Shown piece by piece: positions 33,655-44,671 of a stretch of 64,000 nucleotides of DNA. Numbering within the stretch: position 1 is the stretch's first letter; every line of letters begins with the position of its first letter. The stretch spans positions 18,967,798-19,031,797 of the forward strand of contig NC_079969.1 in the NCBI RefSeq assembly GCF_029852145.1, given 5' to 3'. The notes under the pieces are model-generated. The model searched no databases, had not been told where the DNA came from, and worked only from the letters and a program-made list of their open reading frames with translations. The DNA is from Microplitis mediator. Taxonomy: Eukaryota > Arthropoda > Insecta > Hymenoptera > Braconidae. Both the position numbers and the translations under genes were made by a program.

Positions 33655-34314
33655 TTAAATATTAAGAAATTCATGTAATCGCGCGGTCTCATATTTAGTG
33701 GGTTCATGTACAGCCGCGATATCTTCCGCTCGCGAATTATTTTCAGGTTCGAACGTCAATTCATGCCAACTACCACCACGCATGCGCCACGATCGGTTTT
33801 TCAAGTCCAACTCCATATTAACGTGATTTATAAAATTCATACCGATTAAATTTAACTTTCCCAACCCAGGAATATAATAAACCGGAAATATGACCTCTTC
33901 AACGGCATCGAGAGTCATTTTAACATTTACCACGCCTCCACTCACGTCAATCATTCGATTTGCCATGCCGAAACGCGTCGGTCGAGCTTCGAAAAGGCAT
34001 GGGAACCCGTCGTACATTAATTCTCTCGTGAAATCACCAAAAGCGGTTGTTTTTGCTCCGGTGTCAATAATTGCGACTTTTCGACGAGTACCCGCACTTA
34101 TAACAACTTGCGGTCAGGGTTTACCGTGACGTAATCGCCAAAAATCATCGTTTTCATCACCAGGTTGATTTACAAGTGTCATTGAAACGGCTGTTTGATC
34201 GTCTACCGCGGTTATTTCATCAAGCGTGGCATCTTCTCCACACTTGGCCTCGCAGGGTGGATCAGAAAGAGCGTGAATGTCAGCCTGCACAACTATATGA
34301 CGTAGATTCATCAA
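33655..34314 (-). pseudogene. pol: Ty3/Gypsy retropepsin (protease) region
   Basis: An aspartic protease of the retropepsin fold, which in active relatives processes Gag-Pol. The catalytic motif AIIDTGAKTT is read near 34060. The flap-region candidate and the C-terminal GLGKLNLIGMNFI (hydrophobic-Gly motif) follow. The frame is continuous from 34314 to 33655 except for a TGA at about 34114-34116. It is preceded by the Gag nucleocapsid part. Confidence 0.82.
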
Positions 34315-34373
34315 AATCCGCTCCCTGGTGACTGTTATTGGAGGGATTGATGCACGTCCATTACCGCCACCCT

Positions 34374-34877
34374 CTACTGGTGGGCTGCTTCGTCGTTTTT
34401 TAGAAATTGAAAAGCATCGGGACGGCTATCTACGTTAAAGGTACAAGTAAAGGCCGTTTTTTCCATTGTTCCACATCTCGGACATACATCTCGGTGTGGT
34501 TTGTGGCAGAAGTAGTTCAAGTGTTCGCGTGAGCCACAATTGAAGCAGAATCGCAAACGCCCGAATCGGTTTTGTCCCGCATTATGAATAAACGACGAGT
34601 TATTATCATTGTTATACTCCAGAGGTACTTGATTACCCCTGTTTATGTTCATTGGGCCCCTCTGGGGATTAGCTGGGGGTGGATTAGACACCCTCAGAAG
34701 TTGTTGTTGCATTAACGAATTGTTGTTCGGAATTGCGCCTCGGTTTTGCACGGTTTGACTTTGTTGTCGATTTAGTGGCGGGTTTTGTACGTTCCCGCGT
34801 TGATTCGGGGTCTTTACTGCCCCGTCAGTGACTTGTTTTCCCGACTGATCAGGTCCGCCAGGTGTAACAGGAGCCAA
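34374..34877 (-). pseudogene. gag: Gypsy Gag C-terminal part: Gln/Asn/Pro-rich linker and zinc knuckle
   Basis: A Pro/Gln/Asn-rich region (about residues 1-100) is followed by a Cys-His knuckle CFNCGSREHLNYFC and a second CPRC pair, typical of nucleocapsid that binds element RNA. It is out of frame with the capsid part upstream (35006-35845), so a frameshift separates them. Confidence 0.75.
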
Positions 34878-35005
34878 ATCCTGATCAGCAGCCCTCTGTC
34901 GGCGAGATCTGCGTCGTTTACGTTTCTTCTTGGTATCCTGGCTGGATTGCAGAATACGAACATTCTTTTACGATCACTTCTTCCCTCGGCGGTGGTTGCT
35001 GGTGA

Positions 35006-35845
35006 TTACGTGTGGTTTTCCTCGACGTGGGTAGCCTTCATCAACAACGAATGATAAGTATCAAACTCACCGAGTGGACAGTGGTCTCGGTAAGCGGGTA
35101 ACAACTCTTTTGTTGCCCGTTTTACTTGTGATCGCTCCGATGGTGGGTGTCTCAGCCGCGAATACAAATTCTGGAGGCAAATCAAATAATCCCAGGCTGT
35201 TTCCTTCAGTCCCTGATTCCACGCACGAATATCAGCCCGAATCTCACGTTGATGACCACCACTTTTGAACCACGTCAGAAATTCGGACATGAAGACCTCT
35301 GGTAGCACAGCAAGTCGATCAGCGCGACGAATTCCCGCGCTGCGCATTAACACAACCAGACGCCTCAGGAATTCATCACTAGTCACCGTTTCATCACCAG
35401 AAAACGATAGTTTCCAGTTCCTGGCGATGGCACCGTGATCACGAGCGAACACACGTGATGTATGACGCTTATCGCGGCTTAGACTCCAGTGTGAGTGATA
35501 CTCGGACGATGATGACGAACAACTGTCGTCTGAATCTGAGTCACTTGGTGAACTGCTGGGATCTCGGTCAGAATCATGACCTCGGTGTTGACTCGGTGGT
35601 GCTAGAAATTGGACACGCGACGGTGTAGCAGTGGGAGAGGCACCAGAACCCATATATGGTATTACGCTGATCTCGGGAAGCGTCGCTGGTACGGCTGGGC
35701 CACCGTGTGGTGAAGATGCACGAATTGGGTCAGTTCCGGCAAATCTTTCGAACATCTTCGATAACCGCTGCTGTCTGCGTTCCATTTTCTCCTCAATCAT
35801 AGGCAATGCTTGTACGAGTGTCGCCCCGGTGACATAAGCATTCAT
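35006..35845 (-). pseudogene. gag: Gypsy Gag capsid region
   Basis: A 279-codon frame. It has an N-terminal helix with a charged EEKMERRQQRLSKMFERF segment, a Ser/Asp-rich acidic linker (about residues 90-125), and then a retrotransposon Gag-type capsid domain. That domain includes FSGDETVTSDEFLRRL, LPEVFMSEFLTWF and ETAWDYLICLQNLYSRLRHP. It builds the virus-like particle in active relatives. It ends in a stop just before the nucleocapsid part in another frame. Confidence 0.8.
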
Positions 35846-36521
35846 ACCGTCGGGAAATTCAGGCCAACTGGGACCAACTCGTCTTTACTGAGGCTCCAAG
35901 GTGCATCAGAATCCCCGTCCTCGCGCCGCAATAACCGTCGGAAACGGTCCTGAATGACCTCGCTGGTACCTGCTGGGTTGATTTGTTGTGATAACAAGTA
36001 CCGACGGATTTCCGCATCCGTCAGATTTGTCGCCCGAGCGTCTACATCATGAGGTATTTCATCCTGAGACGGATCCCAGGGTATATCCGGGCCGTCCGTG
36101 ACACTCTCCCGCGCCCCCGGCCACTCCTATGCCCAGGGTCAGTCGCATGGGCAAGGGAAGTGTTTGCATCCACGATCTCTACCACCCGGACAGATCGGTT
36201 CACGGGATCGCGTATGATCGTCGGGATCATATGTTCTATTTGCAGTCCACAGCTATTCTCGAGGACTTGGCGAGGGTCATCATACTCTGACTCACCCGCA
36301 TTTGAACTCCGCTGATCATCAATATCCGCGTTATCGTTAATCTCTGCGTTATCATTGTTGACCGCGTTGTCATTAATAACCGCATTATCGTTAAAAACTG
36401 CGTCATCATTATCAATCGTGTTATCATTATTACCCGCGAGGGATTCATCGCCCGTGGCGCCACCACGTTCACGTATCGGTGCCATTAAATTGATCAATCG
36501 ATCTAACTCGGCGAGCGTCAC
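35846..36521 (-). pseudogene. gag: Gypsy Gag N-terminal region with Asn/Asp repeats and SAP-like motif
   Basis: 36042-36521 is open for 159 codons and includes a run of NDNAxI-type hexapeptides (about residues 30-66) and an Arg/Gly-rich GRGRVSRTAR end. After a frameshift the next ~65 codons (35848-36050) contain TDAEIRRYLLSQQINPAG followed by FRRLLRREDGD, which resembles a SAP-type DNA-binding helix pair. The SAP reading is by pattern only. The frameshift separates the two halves. Confidence 0.6.
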
Positions 36522-36686
36522 TTCCTACGAGCTCATTTTTATCGTATATATATAAATTCAATACAATAAATGTGTATGAAAATTAATAATTGTTGATAAT
36601 TAATGTAAATATAAAATTAATATCATAAATTTTTTAAATTTTATTTTTGCTCAAAAAATTTTAAATTTCAAATTTAATGACCTCCT

Positions 36687-36704
36687 GGCCCCACGTTGGG
36701 CGCC
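36687..36704 (-). promoter_or_regulatory. Primer-binding site of the - strand Gypsy element
   Basis: On the - strand it reads TGGCGCCCAACGTGGGGC, starting right at the LTR border. The TGGCGCC start is typical of retroelement primer-binding sites for a tRNA 3' end. It fixes the 3' edge of the 5' LTR at 36705. Confidence 0.8.
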
Positions 36705-37804
36705 ATATAACGAAAACTGTCCTATCAATCGCGACGGAGACGTAAATGTGTCCGGTAAACCGTATGTGGTCACCTACGTGTGTATAATTAAGTTATAAAT
36801 TTAAACCTAAAAAAAAGTAAAAATGATATGCAATAGGTTTTAAGACAAATTTTTGCCAATAAATAACAATATTAAATTATATATAAATAAACAATATCCG
36901 TTCCTGGACCAGCTCTTCAGGCTGGGTTAGTCTACAAGGGCGCCAGCCCGTTTTTATAAACGGACAAAAATACTTTATCAGGGGGAAAATCTGTGAGGAA
37001 AGATCCGAGCGAGTAGCTTGCACGGAGCGGATTACAATCGAATAATATCAAAATTGGAAAAAGAAAAAAATAAGTAGAAACAAATGTGCAGAGAATAATA
37101 AGAAAATAAATTAAAGCGGTAGGAAAAAGACCCAGGAAAATAAATACTGAATTTTCCTCGATAGCTGTTGGTTTACACTTGTTTAATGTTATATAAAAAT
37201 TATCCAAATTTTAAATATAATGGTTTTATCACAAATGTAAATACTTCAACGCTTGGAGGTAGAATCGACACAAACTCAAAATTCAAATTTAAATTCGATG
37301 TTCAAATTAATAACAATAATTCATATACCAGAATAATTTTTTTTACACTAAATAAACAGTCAATTTAATCAAAATTAATTAATAAAAATAAATAATCACA
37401 ATATTATACCGCTGGGTTATCTCTCTACAATTTAGAGAGAGAGAAAGATACGGCTCACCTCCACTCTCATTCACAAATTCAAAATTGTAAGTCAAAATAA
37501 CATAAATTCCTCTGTATAAATAATTATCACTCTTTCAATAATTATCAATTACCAAAAACTTAACACACTGACCACTGGGGTAAAAAAAGGAAATAAATGT
37601 ATCTCAAGTATCGCAGTTTGAATAATAATAGTCATTGCACATCATAATTTAAATAATAATAATAGCTATTTTAAATATAATGCTTTAAATCATAATAATT
37701 CCGCATGTAATAATTATTATTCTCGTCCAGGAATTTTTACTCTGAACGATTACGTCGGGGACTCAGGAATTTTCTTTCCCGGACACCGTGTTAAAGATGG
37801 TTCC
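36705..37804 (-). repeat. 5' LTR of the - strand Gypsy element
   Basis: Adjoins the primer-binding site and is homologous, in the same orientation, to 38699-40440. Shared stretches include CCTGGACCAGCTC, GAGGAAAGATCCGAGCGAGT and GACTCAGGAATTTTCT. The outer border at ~37804 is approximate. A matching 3' LTR beyond 28704 is not seen, so the element is truncated on that side. Confidence 0.78.
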
Positions 37805-37806
37805 AT

Positions 37807-37975
37807 GCGTTTTGAGCACCTGACAAAATATCTCTGGACAAAATATCCCCAGTTTTGTGTCAGTTTTTTTTGGCTTTTTTCACTATTTTTGCTTTCTTTT
37901 CATGGGGATATTTTGTCCGAAGATATTTTGTCGGAGATATTTTGTCGGGGATATTTTGTCAGGTGCTCAAAACGC
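37807..37975. mobile_element. 169-bp palindrome with GATATTTTGTC arms
   Basis: The ends GCGTTTTGAGCACCTGACA and its exact complement enclose arms with one or more GACAAAATATC units on each side. The centre is T-rich. The repeated unit and the CAAAACGC end also occur at 8953-9018 beside the Polinton integrase. It is a miniature palindromic element, perhaps derived from Polinton termini. Confidence 0.8.
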
Positions 37976-38026
37976 CTGATACCGTTATAGATATAGATAT
38001 ATGTAGAGATAGATATATATGTATAT

Positions 38027-38698
38027 TAGGGTGTGTCATTTTAAGGCTATATTTTTTTCTTTACTGCTATACCAGAAAATCTGGTAGTATATAGTAAATA
38101 AAAAATTATACCGCTGGGCTAAAGGGTTTAAGTCCATTAGCGACTTAGCTCATCAAAAAATTCGATTTCCCATTTAAACAACACGGGAATTTTTTTTTTT
38201 AACTGAGTGTTTTTAACTCGTGAACAAATCAATAGATCGAATTGACTAATACATATTTTTGTAGAAAATTGAACGCCCTACAAAAAAGCTCTCTTATCAT
38301 TTTTTGATCAATCCATTTCTTCTAAATTTATTAGAGCTCGAAGTCAAGCTATAGTAAATTTCGAGATCTTTTTACTTTTCCGGCAAAACTATCAGACTTA
38401 TCATAAAATGTTATGTAGTCTTTTTTGTTGACAATTTTATTCTCTACAAATTATTGTCAGTAAAGATTTTTCAAATTCCACATTGTTTTCTAGTTATTTT
38501 CATTTCAATGTCGAGCTCTTGGAATTGATCAGAACACTACTTTTTTAAGAGCTTGAAATTAAAATGAAAAAAAATAGAAAACAATGCGGAATTTGAAAAA
38601 TCTTCACTGATAATAATTTGTAGAGAATATAATTGTCAACAAAAAAGACCCCACAACATTTTATGATAAGTCTGATAGTTTTGCCGGAAAAGTAAAAA
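38027..38698. mobile_element. hAT-like foldback, right end truncated
   Basis: Starts TAGGGTGTGTCATTT. The arms fold back around ~38530. The right arm stops at 38698, where the second LTR copy begins, so its terminal ~350 bp are missing. The arm sequence is also related to 53330-53460. Confidence 0.7.
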
Positions 38699-40440
38699 TA
38701 ACGAATACTGTTTAAAAATTCGTGACGGAGACGCGAACAACCCAAGTACCGTATGCGGTCACCCACGTGTATAACAAAAAAACTATAATTTCAAAGTCCG
38801 GAGAAATAAAATGATGATAAATATGACTTCAATTAATTTTTAAATTTTTAAACAAAATAATAATGTTATTAAATTTACAAATAATAAAATAAGGGTGTGC
38901 CTGGACCAGCTCCTCAGGCTGGATTAGTGCACGTAGGCGCCAGACCGTTTATGTAAAACGGACAAAATAATTTATCAGGGGGAAAATTTGCGAGGAAAGA
39001 TCCGAGCGAGTAGCCAGTAACAAGGCGGATAAAAATCGATCGAAATTAAAAAAAGAAATAATCAGAAAATAAATACAATTAAATATATAGAAAATAATAA
39101 AGCAAATGAAATACAGTAGGAAAAGACCCAGGAAAAATAAATACTGAGTATTTCCCCGAAAATTGTTGGATTAAATTATTTATAAAAAAATACCAAATAA
39201 ATCTTTGATACAATAGGTTAATTTTAAATATAAATTATAATCGTTAATTAACCCCTGGGGGTAGAATCTATATAATTCAAATGTTCAAATTTAATTTTCA
39301 ATAATAATCAATAATATTAATCAATATATTATAATTATCCTTTAAACAGGATAAACAAGTCATAAAAATAAAATAATCACAATACTTATTCAGATTGCCC
39401 CTTTACAATTTATAGGGGGAGAAAGATACGGTTTACCCTCACTCTCATTCACCCAAATTTCCAAAATTATAACATAAATTCTTTTAAATAAATAATTATC
39501 ACTCTTTCAATAATTATTTATAGTCAAAAATATAATATAAATTACTTGACCGCTGGGGTAAATAATAACTGAAAATTGTACACAGAAAAGCAAAATAAAT
39601 AATAATATATCGGGTAATTATTTAAATAATAATAATAATAATAATAATCATAGATAATAAATAAATAATAATAATTCCGTTTATAATTATTATTAGTGTT
39701 CAGGAATTTTTCCCCTAAACTATTACGTCGTCGACTGTTGTAATTCACTTAAATATTTAAAATTAAATTTAAATTAAATTTAAGTGAGGAGGTGAGATGC
39801 TGGGACGCTTAATTGGCGGGATTGAGGTGTTGATGATTTGGTGTTAAAATAAATATTTTTTAACACTTAGTTCAATTTTATTATATTAATAAATTAATTA
39901 TTTACTATAATTATATACACTATTTGCACTGCACTGGTAATTTCTGTATGAATTCTGAGAAAAGTATTTAACGTGGTAACACGCGGTGAGGTGAGATAAA
40001 GATGGAGGTTGGCGGCAAACCAACAACCACGCGGTGAGATTAATTTAATTGATTAAGTAATTATTTTGGTTGATATGAACTTAAATAATCACAAAAACAA
40101 TAAGCGAAAATTATTCACTTTTAATTGATACTAAATTGGAGATGATAAGTGAGAATTATAGTGAGATTGAAAAAGATTATAATTTAACACAAAAAAACAC
40201 TTGGCTTATAGCGTCGGTGAGTTTTCAACAATGATGACTTCGTCTTCTTCTTCATCCCCACTTGGATGAGAGGGCGGAGATTGAGATGAGAATGGGACCG
40301 GTGGAGCTGCCTACGCATGATATCATGCCGATGCAACTCTATTTAACCGGCCTCAGAGCAGTGACGAGAAACGCAAGCGCGGGAGATTCGAACATCGACT
40401 CAGGAATTTTCTCCAGAGCCGGCGTATAGCTATAGCTACA
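38699..40440 (-). repeat. Second LTR copy of the - strand Gypsy family, split by a solo LTR
   Basis: A diverged copy of 36705-37804 beginning at AACGAATACTG and ending near the GACTCAGGAATTTTCT match. It is interrupted at 39736-40394. No internal coding region is attached, so this is a solo LTR or a fragment. The outer border is approximate. Confidence 0.75.
39736..40394. mobile_element. Solo LTR, 659 bp, TSD TCGAC
   Basis: The boundary is TGTTGTAATTCAC...GGAGATTCGAACA. Exact 5-bp duplications TCGAC lie at 39731-39735 and 40395-40399. It sits in the second LTR copy, whose sequence is continuous on either side when compared with 36705-37804. No coding region is seen. Confidence 0.9.
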
Positions 40441-40600
40441 AGTATAGATATATGTATCTATATGTATCTATACATATATCTATACAGCAAACTGCTGCAA
40501 GCGCTCAATTTCTAATATTTAATTCAAAATTTAAACAAAATATAATTATTTATTCCACACAATCCCCTTTTATGTTTTTTTTATGTATCATTCAGGGGAA

Positions 40601-42498
40601 TTCCCTCGCGGATTCGGGGTTACTGTGAAATCACAGTGAAATCAATTTTACCGTAAGTTTACTGTGTATTGATGGTAATTTCATAGTGAATTCACAGTCG
40701 TTTTGTGCCATTTCGTCACTCTGGTTATATAGTAATTTTACAGTAATTTTATGGTAGTTCCATAGTGATTTCACTTGTGATTCTTTTGTAGGTTTAGAAT
40801 TAAATTACCATACTTTCATGATAATTTTACTGTCGATCAGCTATCGATTTATGGTAACCAAACAATGGTAACACTGAGGCTTTATCATGGGTTCACAGTC
40901 AGTTTATCGTGATTTCACTACGAATTCACTGTGATTCCATAGTAATCTGATAGTGTTAACTCTGTGACTTTACAATAATTTCACAGTCAGTTCATAGTGG
41001 TTTAACCATGAATTTACCGTGATCCCATGACAACCTAGTAGTATTAGCACTGTGACTCTATGATATTTTCACAGCAAATTATTAGCGTTTTCTCCATGAT
41101 TTCACTCTACTTTGATAGTGATCTGATACGGTACATCTATCATTAATCCAATTTCAAAATCAAAATTTGAATTTTTAATGTCATTAATCGATAGAAATGG
41201 AATTAAAAAAAAAATAATATCAATTATTTCATAAATGCTCCTATAATTATTTGTAAGTTTAGCAAATATTTGGGCACAAATGTATTTTATTTATTATAAA
41301 TTTAGCTATTTTAGGAATTTCCGAGCGAAATTTTATCTGTGATTATCTAATTTAGTTAATTTTATAAAAGCTTAAGACGGTAAAATTCTTCAGAATTATG
41401 AAAAAAAATAAATAAATAAAAAAATTGAATAACTTTTTTTTTAAAACTGTATAAATTGAATTTAAACTACTGCAAAAAATAAAGAGAATATCATTTAGAT
41501 TAATATTTCAATAGTAAATATTTATTATTTATCATAATTTAAAATAAAATATTCTTAAATTAAGAAAACTTGATGATTTACAAATGAAGGCAAAAATTTT
41601 TTTTTGATAAATATTGAATTCTTTTAATTTTATAGTATTTAATAAAATAATTTTTCTTATAGCTTAGTCTTGAGTATATATAGTATTGAATAGCATGAAG
41701 TAACAGATTAAATATTTAGTTCCGAATGCGTGTGGTGGCCGAGCGGGCTAAAGTACATGACTTAAGCTACTCTCAATCGAAGGGTCGGCAGTTCGAGTCC
41801 CGTCATGCGTTAAAAAAAAATAAAATTCCTTCTTTACCGAGGGTAAAAAAATAGCATTTAAACCTCCAGAGGAATTACATGAAGTCGTACAAAGGGATAC
41901 TAAATAATTTTTTTAAACAAGAAAAATTATTTATTGAAAAACCAAGATTAGGATTATTGTTGCTATTATAATATTATTATTAATTTTATTATTATTATCT
42001 TTGAATCAATAAATATAGGATCTCAATATTGCCCCTAAATCTCGATGAAAACTAAGCAGATCCAGGATTAAATGATTAAGAAATCACAGTAATATTACTG
42101 TCAATTCACAGCGATATTATTGTGATTTCACGAAGAATCTATAGTAAGACTGCTGTGAAATCACTGTATGATCACGGTATTATTACTGAGAAAGCATGAC
42201 TGAAGCACTGCAGATCCAGCATAAACTGATAGTGAAATCACTGTAAATACACAGTAATACTACTGTCAACTTACAGCTATACTACTGTAAATTGACTGTT
42301 ATGCTATTGTGATTCTACTATGAATCGATGGTGAAATCATCATAAAATTACCATCGGATGATAATTATCATACAGTAAGCAAATGGCACAAAGTTACAGT
42401 GATTTCACTGTCATTTCACTATGGGTTCACTATCTTTCCACTATGATTTCACCGAAATTTCACCATGATTTCGGAGTAATCCCGAGTCCGCGAGGGAA
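40601..42498. mobile_element. 1.9-kb TIR element with subterminal CACAGTGAAATC-type arrays
   Basis: The ends TTCCCTCGCGGATTCGGG and CCCGAGTCCGCGAGGGAA are inverted copies with one mismatch. About 450-500 bp inside each end consist of loosely repeated motifs such as TTCACTGTGA, ACAGTAATTT and their complements. A tRNA-like head lies inside (41734-41812). The core is AT-rich with no transposase. The TSD is unclear (AATT is possible). Dense subterminal motifs are usual transposase-binding regions. Confidence 0.75.
41734..41812 (+). pseudogene. tRNA-Leu-like SINE head
   Basis: GTGGCCGAGCGGGCTAAAG matches the A-box and D-arm of Leu-type tRNAs, and GTTCGAGTCCC is the B-box. The anticodon arm does not pair. 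An A-rich tail follows at once. This points to a tRNA-derived SINE insertion rather than a tRNA gene. Confidence 0.6.
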
Positions 42499-42864
42499 AT
42501 TAAATTGCAAAAATTAACCAAATTTGTGATACACACACGTGAATTTGCGTCATGAATACCAACAATTCCCGGGGTGGTTATCAGTGACAATACAAGGAGA
42601 GAGAATACAAGAGTACTTATTCAATATTACTTATTTCTCGATCTCGTCAAGAATACACAAGGACCGTTCACCCGGTAGAACACGTTTACGCAGCATCTGC
42701 TTTCTTAGATTGTCCGTACCTTTCTGGGTACTTTTTGGACCGGCCGCTTGTTGGCTACCCACGTGGTGCAACAATCGCCCTCAATTATTATAATTATTAT
42801 TTAGCCCGCGATTGAATTCAAATTAAATAAATAAATTATAAAACGTTTTTCCCCAGCCTGAATG

Positions 42865-43197
42865 ATACATAATAAATTAAATACATAAATCTAGCATTTA
42901 TTCCTGGAAAAATTAGAATTTTTAATTATATAAAAAATTAAATAATTATTGAAACCATCAAATCAGTGTCCATACCGTCGAGGAAAATATCGATTTTCCC
43001 TTACCCTGCGGTCAGTATTGGTCAGGACCTCGATATCTGGATATAAAGTTTTCCAAAAATAAAATAATAAGAATCATTGGGGCATAATGTGACCACACAT
43101 TATGTCGCCCAAACATTGTAAAATTATAACTGTCAACTTATAACTAGCCATAATTAATGATAATTATTTTTAAATCATAAATTAAAATATTAGCATA
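42865..43197 (+). repeat. 333-bp repeat, second copy of 28031-28366
   Basis: Same orientation and nearly the same ends as the first copy. Neither copy has a recognisable TSD. It is placed downstream of a GC-richer block (42540-42790) with no recognised gene. Confidence 0.8.
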
Positions 43198-44671
43198 CAC
43201 GTGCTCAAATTCACGCTGCGCACATGCGCCATTCTACGAGCAAACGCTGTCTCCGCACCGGCGTGATGTTGAAATGCCCGCGTAACCATTCAAATTTAAA
43301 GTTAAATATTTGCATATAAAGTTATTATTATTACCCGCAGGTACCTTAGTTATTTTTACGACGTCAGCGTAGGAATATTTCCTATGTTAACAGAAGAATT
43401 TTTTCTTTGCCAACCTAGAAAAAAATTCTTATGTCAATATAGAAGAAATTACTCTAGTAAAATAGGAAAAATTTCTATTCTGACTTAGTACAAATGCCCA
43501 TGTCAAGGAATTTCAGCAATGTTAACAGAGGAATTTTTCTATATGTAGATAAAAATTTTTCTTTATATAGAATATATTTCTATAATATGTGGGTAAAATT
43601 TCTATAAAATATCGTTATATTTTTATTTTTTTCTAGTAAAATTTTCTTTGTTGATAGAGCAACACTTGCTATGCCAGCAAAAGAATTTTTCCTAAGCAAA
43701 ATTGGGAAAATTCCTATTTTTTACTTTCCGTGCAATATTTACTAGTTCGGACACGACTAATTTCAAAATAAATAGGTTGATGTAACAGAGCGTGTAGAAA
43801 TAAATTGCAATATTATTTGTTGTAGTGGGGAAAGGTTCAAGAAATTAATGGAGTGGATATGGTATTACAGCAACATCCTTGTAATAATGGGAGCAATATC
43901 TAAAGCGGAAACGACCCCCACACTGCCTAATCCACGTCGTTCGAAGGATTGAATCACGTCGCTGACACTCGCACTGTGCGTAATGGCTTACATCTAATTC
44001 TCCAAAGATGGTTAAATTTTCGGTTTCTTACAAATGAGTGTACAGCTGGTAAACTTCTGCGCTTTTCAACCAGAGTCCAAACATTTTTCATTTTTAATTT
44101 TTCTTTCTAAAGTTCTCAATTTTGTATCTCCGGTATCTCACTGCTTTTTCTCAGCCATTTCCGTTTTGTAAAATATACAATACATATAATGAGTGAAAGT
44201 AGAAAGAAAGAGAGATATTTTTATTTTGGTTACAATCTAGACATAGTTTAATACTTCAAAAAAAACATTGGAGACTGACAAAAGCTCTTATATACTATCA
44301 GTATTGTTGTATTTTATGCTATTAACTATATGAAGCATTCCACGCCAAATCGGACGGTTTTAAAAATTTTAATTTTTAATTTCCGTCATTTTTTGATATT
44401 TTTTAGTACTCATAAAAAAACTCATTCCCCTAAATTGAGAGATTTTTTTCATCATGGGTTCAAAAGATATGGAATTTTCAAAAAAACCGCTCTTTTCATG
44501 GTTTTTTTCTCACAACTTTTTGAAAAATGGTTTAAATAAAAAAACTCAAAAAATGAAAAATTTTCGTTTTTCCATGTACTTTTAGAAAAAAAATACGAAT
44601 AATTTTGTGGAAAATTTCGTCTGCATTATTTTCGAGTTTTAAAACTTTAAAGTCGTTTTCTGAAAATCATG
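43198..44671. other. Intergenic stretch, degenerate AGAAAAATTT-type repeats
   Basis: 43380-43740 has loose repeats around GGAAAAATTTCTAT with spacers. The 69-codon frame at 44330-44539 is A/T-rich and not recognised. No gene is seen. Confidence 0.45.
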
